A stretch of 64,000 nt of DNA from Actinocatenispora rupis (GTDB lineage Bacteria; Actinomycetota; Actinomycetes; Mycobacteriales; Micromonosporaceae). The position numbers and the translations under genes are program-made. The stretch lies in assembly GCF_016861975.1 (NCBI RefSeq), contig NZ_BOMB01000028.1:94302-158301 (forward strand), given 5' to 3'. This document shows positions 1 through 10,444 of this stretch, piece by piece. Under the pieces are notes generated by a model. It was not told the origin of the DNA, did not search any database, and worked only from the letters and a program-made list of their open reading frames with translations. Position 1 is the first letter of the stretch, and every line of letters begins with the position of its first letter.

Positions 1-222
1 CCGACGTTCTGGCGGGCGATCGGGCCGTGGATCACGACCGGTGCCGGCACCCAGACCGTACGGAACGTCACGTACTTCGGCTCGCACAACATCACCACGT
101 ACCTGCTGGTCATCTGCGGGTACCTGGTGGTCGGGGTGGCGGTGGGGCTGCTGGTGCCGGCGCTGAAGAACCGGCGGCCCCGGCGTACCGGCCGGCCGGC
201 GCACCTCGCGCCGGAAGGCTGA
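1..222 (+). CDS. Membrane protein C-terminus (YhgE/Pip or ABC-2-like), partial
   Basis: The reading frame is open from the first base and stops at 220-222, giving 73 residues. The sequence begins TFWRAIGPWITTGAG and carries one clear hydrophobic helix (roughly residues 38-60, around LLVICGYLVVGVAVGLLV), followed by a basic Arg-rich tail typical of a cytoplasmic end. The FWRAIGPW...G...T..VRN pattern resembles the last periplasmic loop and final helix of the large YhgE/Pip or DUF3533-type membrane proteins of actinobacteria, but only the C-terminus is present so the family call is tentative. The start lies outside the window. A 79-base gap separates it from the next gene. Confidence 0.6.
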   Translation, partial: PTFWRAIGPWITTGAGTQTVRNVTYFGSHNITTYLLVICGYLVVGVAVGLLVPALKNRRPRRTGRPAHLAPEG

Positions 223-301
223 CCGCCGGGCGCCGTGTCCCGCGGCACCCGGCCCGTACGGCCGAAGCCGCCGTTCACGGGCGCCCGGTACGCTTCCGCG
301 G

Positions 302-1030
302 GTGGACCATGAGCAGACCCGGGCGAGCACCGAGATCCTGGCGGTCAACCTCCTCGATCCCAAGTCCCTGATCGGCTCGTTCGGGCTCGTCGGTGTGTAC
401 ACGGTGATCTTCGTGGAGACCGGGCTGTTCTTCGGGTTCTTCCTCCCCGGCGACTCGCTGCTGTTCATCGCGGGCATCGCCAGTTCGTCGGTGGCGGAGC
501 AGCTGGTCGGCGCGAAGCTGTCGTTCCCGGCGCTGATGGTCGGCGTACCGATCATGGCGATCGCGGGCGCACAGCTCGGCCACTTCCTCGGCGCGAAGTT
601 CGGGCGGTCGCTGTTCGACCGACCGGAGTCCCGCATCTTCAAGGCGCAGTACGTCGAGAAGGCGGAGCACTACTTCAACAAGTTCGGCCCGGCGAAGGCG
701 GTCGTACTGGCCCGGTTCATCCCGGTGGTGCGGGCGTTCCTCAACCCGGTCGCCGGGATCCTGGAGATGCCGGCGAAGAAGTTCCTGCTGTGGAACGTGA
801 TCGGCGGCGTCGTCTGGACCGACAGCATCCTGCTGCTCGGCAACCGTACGGCCGGCGTCATCCCGCCGAGCGTCATCGACCGGTACGTGCTGCCGGTGAT
901 CGCCGCGATCGTGGTGATCTCCGTCCTGCCGATGCTGATCGAGCTGGTCCGCGGGATCCGCGGTCGCCGCCGCGCCGCCGCCGAGACCGAGTCCACCGAC
1001 GCGCCGGAGGAGCCGGCCACCCGGCGGTGA
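302..1030 (+). CDS. DedA family membrane protein
   Basis: 242 residues, the usual DedA length. The conserved N-terminal block ETGLFFGFFLPGDSLLF and the later R-F-IP-VR-F-NPVAG block (residues about 140-155) are the hallmarks of the DedA/VTT family, inner-membrane proteins now linked to lipid-carrier or phospholipid flipping. Several hydrophobic helices follow, ending in a basic, then acidic cytoplasmic tail. The start is GTG 302: a TACGCT hexamer lies 7 bases upstream and no ribosome site is visible, so the mRNA is probably leaderless. The stop overlaps the GTG of the next gene by 3 bases, suggesting coupling. Specific substrate is unknown. Confidence 0.9.
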   Translation: MDHEQTRASTEILAVNLLDPKSLIGSFGLVGVYTVIFVETGLFFGFFLPGDSLLFIAGIASSSVAEQLVGAKLSFPALMVGVPIMAIAGAQLGHFLGAKFGRSLFDRPESRIFKAQYVEKAEHYFNKFGPAKAVVLARFIPVVRAFLNPVAGILEMPAKKFLLWNVIGGVVWTDSILLLGNRTAGVIPPSVIDRYVLPVIAAIVVISVLPMLIELVRGIRGRRRAAAETESTDAPEEPATRR

Positions 1031-1467
1031 CCCGGCTCGCCGTCCTCCGCGACCCGCGCTTCGCCCTCCTCACCGGCGCCCGCACCGTCTCCGTACTGGG
1101 CAACGGTTTCGCCGCCGTCGCCCTCGCGTTCGCGGTACTCGCGCTCGGGCTCGGCGCGCCGCTGTGGCTGACGCTCGCCGCCGCGCTCGTCTGCGGCATC
1201 GGCAGCGACGTGTTCGGCGTGCTGTGGACGACCACGCTGCAACGGGAAGTACCGGCCGGGGCGATCTCGCGGGTGTCGTCGTGGGACCTGTTCGGGTCGC
1301 TCGCGGTGGCGCCGATCGGCATCGCCGTCGCGGGACCGCTGGCCGCGGCCGTCGGCGTACGCCCCGCCCTCGTCGCCTCCGCCGTACTGATGGTGCTGGT
1401 CACCGTGGTGGCGCTGGCCGCGCCCGACGTACGCCGGCTGCCGGCGCGGCACGCCCCCGTCGCCTGA
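1027..1467 (+). pseudogene. Internally deleted MFS transporter remnant
   Basis: The 146 residues start with a typical MFS N-terminus (RDPRFALLTGARTVSVLGN, first helix) and then pass directly, in frame, into what is normally the C-terminal third of a 400-residue MFS protein: GIGSDVFGVLWTTTLQREVP, SRVSSWDLFGSLAVAPIG and a last helix. About 250 residues holding most of the helices are missing. The product has at most four helices and cannot be a working MFS carrier of the usual kind. GTG 1027 overlaps the DedA stop. I infer an in-frame deletion in an ancestral gene. A shortened but expressed protein cannot be excluded because the frame is intact. Confidence 0.7.
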
Positions 1468-1614
1468 CGCACCGCCGGTCACCACGACACGTGACCGCAC
1501 GCCACCAGTCGGTACTCCCCGGGTGCGTATACCCTGGGCCAGTCCTGAGGCCGTCTGCGCGCCATAATCTCAACGTCAGACCGCCCCGCAGCCTCCGAAC
1601 CGCCGGAGAGTCCG

Positions 1615-2535
1615 ATGCCACCCACCGAGCCGACCGGGCGCGACGTCGGTCCGTTCCGTGGTGTGACCACCGTGCGGGTGCACGGCGCGTTCGAGATCTG
1701 CCGGGGCGCGGACGACGAGGGCCGGGCCGTCACCATCCTGACCATGGGCCCGTCCGCCGCCGAGGACCGGGCCCTGCGCGCCGTCTTCACCGAGGCGTAC
1801 GAGTGGGCCCGCGCGACCGGCCCCGGCCCGGACGAGTTCGTCGGCGCGGAACTGACCGCCGACCAGCCGTGGATCGCCAGCCTCGACTCGCCGACCGCCC
1901 CGGGCGTACGGCGACTGTTCGACCGGCTCGTCTCCGCCGTACGGCCGCCCGCGCCCGGCCGGCACACCGGCAACATCCCCAAGATCACCGACACCGGACC
2001 GATCCCCCGCGTACCGGCCGGGCCGGCGCCGCGCTCCGGTCCGGCGGGCCGGCCACCGGGACCACCGCACGGTCGGCCTCCCGTACGGGCGGCGGGGCCG
2101 CACACCGGGCAGATCCCCCGCATCGCGGAGGCGCCGACGGCGCAGCATCCGCGGGTCGAGCCGCCGACGCACCACACCGGCCAGCTGCCCCGGCCACACC
2201 AGACCGGGCAACTCCCGCGTACGCACCAGACGGGCCAGCTGCCGCGTACGCAGCAGACCGGGCCGCTCCCCACGCACCAGACCGGGCCGTTGCCGACGCA
2301 CCAGACCGGGCAGCTGCCGCGGATCGAACCGACGGGCCACCGGCCGGCGATGCCGCCCTACCAGGGCCCGGCGTACACGGCGGCGCCGCGGCCGATCGCC
2401 CCCGCGAACGCGGCACCCCGGCGGCGCCCGACCTCCGGCGGCCGGGTCCTGCCCGTCGTCCTGGTCCTCGTGGCCGTGGCGGCGGTCGGCGTACTCGCGA
2501 TGCTCGTCGGCATCCTCGTCGCCGTCGCCCGGTGA
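1615..2535 (+). CDS. Proline-rich repeat protein with C-terminal membrane anchor
   Basis: 306 residues in three parts. Residues 1-108 form a compact domain of unknown family (TVRVHGAFEICRGADDEGR, then a helical stretch). Residues about 115-245 are low complexity, with at least ten copies of a short motif of the type (H/Q)TGQLPR or TGQIPRI, including a tight run at 2175-2320. The last 30 residues are a single hydrophobic helix (VLPVVLVLVAVAAVGVLA), so the protein is probably tail-anchored with the repeat region in the cytoplasm. ATG 1615 is preceded by GGAGA and an upstream TAATCT. No enzymatic motif is seen. Function unknown; a protein-binding scaffold is one possibility. Confidence 0.8.
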   Translation: MPPTEPTGRDVGPFRGVTTVRVHGAFEICRGADDEGRAVTILTMGPSAAEDRALRAVFTEAYEWARATGPGPDEFVGAELTADQPWIASLDSPTAPGVRRLFDRLVSAVRPPAPGRHTGNIPKITDTGPIPRVPAGPAPRSGPAGRPPGPPHGRPPVRAAGPHTGQIPRIAEAPTAQHPRVEPPTHHTGQLPRPHQTGQLPRTHQTGQLPRTQQTGPLPTHQTGPLPTHQTGQLPRIEPTGHRPAMPPYQGPAYTAAPRPIAPANAAPRRRPTSGGRVLPVVLVLVAVAAVGVLAMLVGILVAVAR

Positions 2536-2581
2536 CCGCCCGCGCCCCCGCGGCGGCCCCGGGTGCGACCCGTGGTCCCGG

Positions 2582-2950
2582 TCAGGACGCCCGGGACGCG
2601 CGGCGCCGGCGCGGCGGCGCGATCAGGCTGGCCACGGCGGCCAGCGTCGGCGGAACGATCCGGTAGTACGCCCAGACGCCGCGCTTCTCGCGCTCCAGCA
2701 GGCCGGCCTCGGTGAGGACCCGCAGGTGGTGGCTGACCGTCGGCTGGCTCAGGCCGAGCGGGCCGATCAGGTCGCACACGCACGCCTCGCGCCGCGGCGC
2801 GGACTGGATCAGGCTGAGCAGCCGGAGCCGAGCCGGGTCGGCCAGCGCCTTGAGCAGACCCGCCAGCCGGTCGGCCTCGGCCGCGGCGAGCGGCTCACCG
2901 GTCAGCGGCGAGCGGGCGGTCGCTTCGGTCGTCGTCAGCACTGCGGTCAC
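2582..2950 (-). CDS. ArsR/SmtB family metal-sensing repressor
   Basis: 122 residues with the winged-helix core of ArsR/SmtB repressors. The segment EACVCDL just before the recognition helix matches the alpha-3 metal site (CxC) of arsenic/antimony-type sensors, followed by LSQPTVSHHLRVLTEAGLL, the DNA-reading helix. Metal binding should release the protein from DNA. The start is GTG 2950, with a GAAGG ribosome site; an overlapping upstream ATG is out of frame. A dyad ATTCA-N6-TGAAT sits 22 bases upstream and fits an ArsR operator. No arsenic efflux or reductase gene is next to it; the divergent neighbour is an LD-carboxypeptidase, so its target may be itself or a distant locus. Confidence 0.9.
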   Translation of the reverse strand: MTAVLTTTEATARSPLTGEPLAAAEADRLAGLLKALADPARLRLLSLIQSAPRREACVCDLIGPLGLSQPTVSHHLRVLTEAGLLEREKRGVWAYYRIVPPTLAAVASLIAPPRRRRASRAS

Positions 2951-2971
2951 GTGCCTTCATCCCCCCTGGAC

Positions 2972-2987
2972 ATTCAGCATCATGAAT
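2972..2987. promoter_or_regulatory. Putative ArsR operator dyad
   Basis: ATTCA-N6-TGAAT, a perfect 5+5 dyad, 22 bp before the ArsR start codon in the divergent gap. ArsR/SmtB repressors commonly bind ATTCA-type inverted repeats near their own promoters. AT-rich bases here stand out from the surroundings. Confidence 0.6.
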
Positions 2988-3066
2988 ATTTGCCGGTACC
3001 TATAGCCTTAACGCCGCTGACTGCGGTAGGTAACGGCCAACCGCGCGCCATCTCTACGCTGTCCGG

Positions 3067-4002
3067 GTGAGCATCGACTCGGCACCGCTGTTGCCCCCCG
3101 CACTCCGCCCAGGCGACCAGGTCGTACTCGTGTCGCCGTCGGGGCCGGTGCGTCCCGAACACGTCACGCCGGGCATCGACCTGCTGCGCAGCTGGGGGCT
3201 GACCGTCACGCTCGGCGCACACGCGTACGACCGGGAGGGGTACCTGGCGGGCAGCGACGCGGACCGGTTGGCGGATCTGCACGCCGCCCTGCGCGACCCG
3301 GCCGTCCGCGCCGTACTCTGCACCCGCGGCGGCTACGGCGTGCAGCGGATCGTGGACGGACTGGACCCGTCGTCCGTACGCGACGATCCGACGATCGTGC
3401 TCGGCTTCTCCGACATCACCGCGCTGCACCTGGCGCTGTGGCGCACGGCACGGCTGGCCACGCTGCACGGTCCGGCTTTCGCGCTGCGTATCGCGCCGGA
3501 TCCGGCGACCGTCGCGTCCCTGCGCGCCGCGCTGTTCGAGCCGGCGCCCGTGGTCGTCCGCGCCAGCGACGACGAGCCGACCCGCGCGGTCACCACCTCC
3601 GGGCGGGTCGCCGGGCGGCTCACCGGCGGCAACCTCGCCATGCTCACCGCATCCCTCGGTACTCCGGACGCGCCCGACACCGACGGCGCCGTACTGCTCG
3701 TCGAGGACATCGCCGAGCAGCCGTACAAGGTGGACCGGATGCTGACGCACCTGCACCGCGCGGGGGCGCTGGCCAAGGTCGCCGGCGTCGCGGTCGGCCA
3801 GTTCACCGACTGCGACGGCACCGACCCGACCGTGCTCGACGTCCTCGCCGAACGGCTGCACGACCTGGGCGTACCGGTGCTGGGCGGGCTGCCGGTCGGG
3901 CACGGCGACGTCCGGCACACCGTGCCGCTGGGTACCCGGGCGGTACTCGACGCCGACGCCGGCACCCTCACCGTCGACCCCGGCGTACGCCCGGCGGGTT
4001 AG
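3067..4002 (+). CDS. Muramoyltetrapeptide LD-carboxypeptidase (peptidase S66)
   Basis: 311 residues. Members cut the L-Lys/mDAP-D-Ala bond of the recycled tetrapeptide of peptidoglycan in the cytoplasm. Visible signatures: the N-terminal fold motif LVSPSGP, TRGGYGVQRI, the nucleophile in GFSDIT (Ser115), the catalytic Glu in LLVEDIAE and the catalytic His in LPVGHG near residue 280. No signal peptide. The start GTG 3067 lies 6 bases after TACGCT, so translation is probably leaderless. It converges with pyrE with only 5 bases between stops. Some S66 proteins act on microcin C or other conjugates, but nothing here points to that. Confidence 0.9.
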   Translation: MSIDSAPLLPPALRPGDQVVLVSPSGPVRPEHVTPGIDLLRSWGLTVTLGAHAYDREGYLAGSDADRLADLHAALRDPAVRAVLCTRGGYGVQRIVDGLDPSSVRDDPTIVLGFSDITALHLALWRTARLATLHGPAFALRIAPDPATVASLRAALFEPAPVVVRASDDEPTRAVTTSGRVAGRLTGGNLAMLTASLGTPDAPDTDGAVLLVEDIAEQPYKVDRMLTHLHRAGALAKVAGVAVGQFTDCDGTDPTVLDVLAERLHDLGVPVLGGLPVGHGDVRHTVPLGTRAVLDADAGTLTVDPGVRPAG

Positions 4003-4007
4003 GAGGG

Positions 4008-4544
4008 TCAGGAGAGGCCGAGGTCGGCCAGCGAGTACGCCGCCCGGTACTCCAGCCCCGCGGCACGTACCGCCTCGCCCGCGCCGCGGTCGACCACCAC
4101 GGCCACGCCGACGACATCCGCGCCCGCCTCGCGCAGCGCCTCGACCGCGTCGAGCACGCTGCCGCCGGTGGTCGACGTGTCCTCGACCGCGAGCACCCGG
4201 CGGCCGGTCACGTCGGGGCCCTCGATACGGCGCTGGAGGCCGTGCGCCTTGCCCTGCTTGCGCACCACGAACGCGTCCAGCCCGTGCTGCCGCGCCGCTC
4301 CCGCGTGCAGTACGGCGGTGGCGACCGGGTCGGCGCCGAGCGTCAGCCCACCGACCGCCTCGTACCCGAGGTCGGCGGTGAGGTCGAGCATCACCCGGCC
4401 GACCAGCGGGGCCGCCGCGTGGTGCAGCGTCACCCGGCGCAGGTCGACGTAGTAGTCGGCCTCCCGCCCGCTGGACAGGACGACCCGGCCGTGCACGACG
4501 GCCAGGTCCTTGATCAACTGGAGCAGGTTCTCCCGATCGGACAC
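4008..4544 (-). CDS. pyrE: Orotate phosphoribosyltransferase
   Basis: 178 residues. Transfers phosphoribose from PRPP to orotate to give orotidine 5'-phosphate in UMP synthesis; cytoplasmic dimer. Seen: SSGREADYYVDLRR near the N-terminus, a Lys-rich flexible loop VRKQGKAHG, and the 13-residue PRPP-binding motif VLAVEDTSTTGGS with its paired acidic residues. The start GTG 4544 is 6 bases downstream of TAGGCT on the minus strand, so it is probably leaderless. It stands alone, as in many actinobacteria where pyrE is separate from the pyr operon. The upstream gene is an SDR on the same strand, 37 bases away. Confidence 0.95.
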   Translation of the reverse strand: MSDRENLLQLIKDLAVVHGRVVLSSGREADYYVDLRRVTLHHAAAPLVGRVMLDLTADLGYEAVGGLTLGADPVATAVLHAGAARQHGLDAFVVRKQGKAHGLQRRIEGPDVTGRRVLAVEDTSTTGGSVLDAVEALREAGADVVGVAVVVDRGAGEAVRAAGLEYRAAYSLADLGLS

Positions 4545-4581
4545 GGGCCCAGCCTAGAGCCCGCGACCCCGGCGTCCACCG

Positions 4582-5361
4582 TCACTCCCGGGTACGCGAG
4601 CCGCCCATGCTCGGTACCCGGTGCAGGACGGCGCGCGGCAGGTGGGCGAGCGCCGCCGACGCCACCTTGTACCGGACGGTCGGCACGCTGACGAGCTTGC
4701 CGCGGCGCAGGTCCCGCAGCCCCGCGGCGACGACCTGATCGGCGTCCAGCCACAGGAAAGCGGGCATCTCGCCCATGTCGATACCGGCGTTGTCATGGAA
4801 CTCGGAATGCGTGAACCCGGGACACAGCGCCATCACCTTCACGCCGTGCCGCCGCGCCAACTGGCCGACCGAGTCGCTGAAGTTCGTCACCCACGCCTTG
4901 CTCGCCGGGTACGTCGAGCCCGGCATGACCGAACCGAACCCGGCCACCGACGACACGTTCACGATCGCGCCGCGGCCGCGCTGCGTCATCACCCCGAGCG
5001 CGGCGTGCGTCAGCCGCATCACCGCGACGACGTTCAGCCGCAGCAGGCGTTCCTCGTCGTCGGCGGTGTTCCTGGGGAACGGCCGGTGCAGCGAGATGCC
5101 GGCGTTGTTGACGAGCATGTCGACCGGGCGGTCCGCGTCGGCGAGCCGGGCCTCCACCGCGGCGCACCCCTCGGCGGTCGACAGGTCCGCCGGAATCGTC
5201 TCGACCGCGACCGTCCACCGGTCGGCCAGCTCGGCCGCGGTGTCGGACAACCGGTCGGCACCGCGGGCGACGAGGACCAGGTCGTAGCGCGCGAGGGCCA
5301 GCCTGCGGGCGAACGCCGCGCCGATCCCGGCGGTCGCTCCGGTGACGAGTGCAGTGGGCAT
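4582..5361 (-). CDS. SDR family oxidoreductase (classical)
   Basis: About 259 residues from the chosen start. NAD(P)-binding TGATAGIG near the N-terminus, NNAG at about residue 86, the catalytic Ser in VNVSSVAG and the Tyr/Lys pair in STYPASK make the active site complete. ARGADRL after the second strand suggests NADP preference. The family includes SDRs with a long basic C-terminal region, as here, that often act on lipid or acyl substrates. An in-frame ATG 27 bases further upstream exists, but GGGAGGT sits 7 bases before ATG 5361, so that start is preferred. Substrate unknown. It is upstream of pyrE on the same strand. Confidence 0.85.
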   Translation of the reverse strand: MPTALVTGATAGIGAAFARRLALARYDLVLVARGADRLSDTAAELADRWTVAVETIPADLSTAEGCAAVEARLADADRPVDMLVNNAGISLHRPFPRNTADDEERLLRLNVVAVMRLTHAALGVMTQRGRGAIVNVSSVAGFGSVMPGSTYPASKAWVTNFSDSVGQLARRHGVKVMALCPGFTHSEFHDNAGIDMGEMPAFLWLDADQVVAAGLRDLRRGKLVSVPTVRYKVASAALAHLPRAVLHRVPSMGGSRTRE

Positions 5362-5449
5362 GTGGGCCACCTCCCGGGAGACCGCCATGATGGCTCACCG
5401 CCGACCCGCGACGCCATCCGGGTCACCCGGCCAGGTCGCGGGCGCGGGC

Positions 5450-5476
5450 GGTCGCGGTCACCACCGGCCCGCGACC
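5450..5476 (-). terminator. Hairpin downstream of the small membrane-protein gene
   Basis: GGTCGCGG and CCGCGACC arms with an 11-base loop, starting 11 bases past the stop of the minus-strand gene ending at 5487. No T-tract, as is common in high-GC actinobacteria. Confidence 0.45.
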
Positions 5477-5486
5477 ACCCGGTACG

Positions 5487-6095
5487 TCAGAACGCGCCGG
5501 GGTACGGCGGGTACTGCTGCGCCGGCGGTACGGGCGGCTGCTGGGCGGCGGCCTTGTTGCGGGTGAAGAACTCGGTCGACGGCTTCAGCGCGAGCAGCAC
5601 GATGACGCCGCCGTGCGCGAGCAGCAACAGGATCGTCAGCAGCAGCGAGATCCAGCGGTACCAGGGGATCGCGGCGTAGATGTCGACGCCGCCGGAGGTG
5701 CCGGCGCCGGTGGCGGTGCCGAGCGCGCCGCAGATGCCGCACAGCACGTACAGCCCGGAGACGACGAAGCTGGCGATCCGGGTGCCCTGCTTGCCGCGCA
5801 GGTTGCCCAGCACCAGGAACACGATCAGCACCGCCAGCAGGATGTAGAACACCATGCTGCCGACCTGGCTGACCTTCATGATCGACTTGAACGTGCCGGT
5901 GTCGGTGACGCCGGCCGTGTCGTACGCCGCGGTCAGCTTGGGCATCGCGACCAGGGCCAGCGCCGCGGTCACCAGGCTCAGCAGCACGGTGAACATCTGG
6001 AGGCCGCCGGCCGCGGTGACCGTGGTCGGCCGCTCGCCCGGTCCGGGCTGCTGCGGCGGTGGCATCGCCGACGGCGGCATCGGGGGGTACGTCAT
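5487..6095 (-). CDS. Four-helix membrane protein with Pro-rich ends
   Basis: 202 residues. A Pro/Gln-rich N-terminus (MTYPPMPPSAMPPPQQPG) is followed by four hydrophobic segments (about residues 32-52, 75-96, 104-124 and 150-170) and a short Pro-Tyr tail. This layout is common in actinobacterial proteins of unknown function, where the Pro-rich ends lie in the cytoplasm. ATG 6095 is supported by GGAGGA 8 bases upstream; longer readings in this frame run into the gene upstream. The gene upstream on the same strand has a similar design (four helices, YRPYGY tail), so the pair may be diverged duplicates. No enzyme motif; function unknown. Confidence 0.8.
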   Translation of the reverse strand: MTYPPMPPSAMPPPQQPGPGERPTTVTAAGGLQMFTVLLSLVTAALALVAMPKLTAAYDTAGVTDTGTFKSIMKVSQVGSMVFYILLAVLIVFLVLGNLRGKQGTRIASFVVSGLYVLCGICGALGTATGAGTSGGVDIYAAIPWYRWISLLLTILLLLAHGGVIVLLALKPSTEFFTRNKAAAQQPPVPPAQQYPPYPGAF

Positions 6096-6172
6096 GGCGG
6101 GTGTCCTCCGCGTGGTCGGTGGGGGTCGCCGGACGGTGGGCCGGGCGAAACCGTCCGGCCCACCGTACCGAT

Positions 6173-6772
6173 TCAGTACCCGTACGGGCGGTACGGCGCG
6201 GCCGGGGCCTGCGGGGCGGTCGACGCGGCGCCGCGGATCCAGCGGCCGACCGCCGGCATGATGATCGCGATCATCGCCGCGACGACGGCGATCAGCGCCA
6301 GGCTGCCGGAGACGGCGGCGCCCGCGACCACCCAGCCGCGCGCGATGTCGCCGATGGAGTCCTGCGACGACGAGGCGCTGTTGTTCAGCTCGTTGACGAC
6401 CAGCCCGAACATGCCGAGACCGGACAGGCAGCACAACCGCACCAGTACGCAGACGCCGCCGGTACACCAGAGGACGATGCGGCCCGCGTTCTTCTGGCGC
6501 ATCAGCAGCGCCGCGCCGATGCCGAGGCCGATGGAGACCAGCAGGTTCATCAGGATCGTGGTGATCAGGTACGGCCGGAGCGCGGTGGTCGCAGTGCCCG
6601 TCGAGTCGTTGATCCCGGTACTGAAGTCGTTGAACATCAGCACCTCGAACGCGGTCTCGGCCAGCGTCGCGAGGATCGTGACGAACGTGCCGGCCATGCC
6701 GATGAGGAGTGGTGTCGGCCTGCCGGCCGGTGGCGTCGGTGCCGGTCCCGTCGCGTACGGAACGCCGTACAT
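6173..6772 (-). CDS. Four-helix membrane protein of unknown function
   Basis: 199 residues. The start MYGVPYATG at 6772 is chosen because GGGGAGG lies 7 bases upstream; an in-frame ATG 39 bases earlier has no such site. Four hydrophobic segments are seen (near residues 22-42, 69-92, 103-128 and 150-175), with a Cys pair in VRLCCLSG and a C-terminal tail APYRPYGY. It sits 77 bases upstream of a second protein with the same general layout, and both probably belong to one transcription unit. No recognised domain. The expression context (next to clpB) gives no clear role. Confidence 0.75.
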   Translation of the reverse strand: MYGVPYATGPAPTPPAGRPTPLLIGMAGTFVTILATLAETAFEVLMFNDFSTGINDSTGTATTALRPYLITTILMNLLVSIGLGIGAALLMRQKNAGRIVLWCTGGVCVLVRLCCLSGLGMFGLVVNELNNSASSSQDSIGDIARGWVVAGAAVSGSLALIAVVAAMIAIIMPAVGRWIRGAASTAPQAPAAPYRPYGY

Positions 6773-6834
6773 CCACGCCTCCCCTGGATCCGTATCCGTC
6801 GGTGTCAGCACCGGACCCTACGGCAGGAACGCAA

Positions 6835-6866
6835 ACGGGCCGGGCCCCACGCGGGGTCCGGCCCGT
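6835..6866 (-). terminator. clpB terminator hairpin
   Basis: A 14-bp stem (one G-T pair) with a 4-base loop, beginning 28 bases after the clpB stop on the minus strand. Strong GC stem without a long T run. Confidence 0.6.
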
Positions 6867-6893
6867 CTCGGTTCGTCAACGGTCAGCCGCCGG

Positions 6894-9488
<2,595 letters not shown>

Positions 9489-9538
9489 GCTCTCCCCGCA
9501 GCAGACTCGTGGATTCCATCCGCTTCAACCCGGCAAGA

Positions 9539-9559
9539 GTTGAGTCTATTCCGCTCAAC
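9539..9559. promoter_or_regulatory. HAIR element (HspR operator) upstream of clpB
   Basis: GTTGAGT-N7-GCTCAAC. The known HspR operator is CTTGAGT-N7-ACTCAAG; spacing is exact and ten of the twelve core positions agree. Position upstream of clpB and the presence of hspR at 25.7 kb support the call. Confidence 0.8.
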
Positions 9560-9591
9560 CCAGCCGTGCCGCCACTGCGTACGATCCGCCC

Positions 9592-9744
9592 ATGTACGAC
9601 GCGCCACACCGCGCCCGACCCCGAGTACCGACGGGGGTGGCGGTCGGGTCGGTGGCGGTGTGCTTCGCGGGCGGGCTCACCAGCGCCGGCGCCCTCTGCC
9701 TGGCCGCCACCACCCGCACCGCCCGGTACGCGCGGCGGGCGTGA
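9592..9744 (+). CDS. Small hydrophobic protein, possibly leaderless
   Basis: 50 residues: a basic N-terminus (MYDAPHRARPRVPTG), one hydrophobic stretch (VAVGSVAVCFAGGLTSAGALCLAA) and a basic end (RYARRA), so a single-span membrane peptide is plausible. ATG 9592 is preceded by TACGAT with 6 bases between, the same leaderless arrangement seen at many genes of this window, which is the main reason to accept it. It is divergent from clpB with the HAIR element between them, so it might be heat-responsive. No homologue recognised; short length keeps confidence modest. Confidence 0.4.
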   Translation: MYDAPHRARPRVPTGVAVGSVAVCFAGGLTSAGALCLAATTRTARYARRA

Positions 9745-9778
9745 TGATCGTCGCGGCGGGAATAGTGGAACGCACTGT

Positions 9779-9791
9779 CTAGAACTGTTAG
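9779..9791. promoter_or_regulatory. Putative TetR operator, site 1
   Basis: CTAGAACTGTTAG, 12 bases before the start of the TetR gene. It shares the pattern CTAGA-n-C-n-n-T-n-AG with site 2 at 10445, upstream of the MFS gene. A common site before both genes is expected if the regulator controls itself and the pump. Confidence 0.5.
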
Positions 9792-9802
9792 CGTTCGTCG
9801 AC

Positions 9803-10375
9803 GTGGGACGACCCAAGGAGTTCGACGTCGACGAGGCGGTCGACGCGGCGATGCACGCGTTCTGGGAGCGGGGCTACGAGGCCACGTCGACCCAGGACCT
9901 CTGCGACGCCACCGGGCTCTGCCGGAGCAGCATCTACCACACCTTCGGCAGCAAACGCGAGCTGTACGAGCGGTCCCTCGCCCGCTACGACGAGACCCGT
10001 ACGGCGGATCTGGTCGGGGCGTTGCGGCAGGACGGCGCGGCGGCCGACAAGCTGCGCGCGGTGTTCGACACCCTGCTCGCCCAGGAGACCGGCGAGGAAC
10101 GCGGCTGCTTCGCCGTGAACACCCTGGTCGAGCTGGGTGGCGTGGACGACGACCTCGCCGCCGGCGCCCGCCGGGGCCTCGACTCGCTGCGCGACGAGCT
10201 GCGCTGTGTGATCGAGTGCGGGCAGGCGGCCGGCGAGATCACCCGCGACCGGACCGCCGACGCCCTCACGGACTTCGTACACGGGACGATGCTCGGGCTG
10301 CGGGTGCTGGGCCGCGGCGGCGCCGGCCGGGACACCATGGAGCACGTGGTCGCGGTGGCCATGGCCGCGCTGTAG
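9803..10375 (+). CDS. TetR/AcrR family regulator of the adjacent MFS gene
   Basis: 190 residues from GTG 9803. The N-terminal helix-turn-helix reads VDAAMHAFWERGYEATSTQDLCDATGL, then SSIYHTFGSKRELYERSL, a classic TetR DNA-binding domain of the type where Cys-containing ligand domains follow (ERGCFAVNT at about residue 108 resembles the NemR/AcuR-like group in which Cys is at the start of the helix). The C-terminal half is the ligand-binding domain. A longer upstream reading exists but crosses the clpB promoter region. It is followed 103 bases later by an MFS exporter, and related 13-bp sites precede both genes, so it probably represses itself and the pump. Confidence 0.88.
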   Translation: MGRPKEFDVDEAVDAAMHAFWERGYEATSTQDLCDATGLCRSSIYHTFGSKRELYERSLARYDETRTADLVGALRQDGAAADKLRAVFDTLLAQETGEERGCFAVNTLVELGGVDDDLAAGARRGLDSLRDELRCVIECGQAAGEITRDRTADALTDFVHGTMLGLRVLGRGGAGRDTMEHVVAVAMAAL

Positions 10376-10444
10376 GTCCCTTTACGTCACGACATCCCTT
10401 ACGCCACAACGGATTCACGACTCTCGGGCATCGTCGCCCGAATA

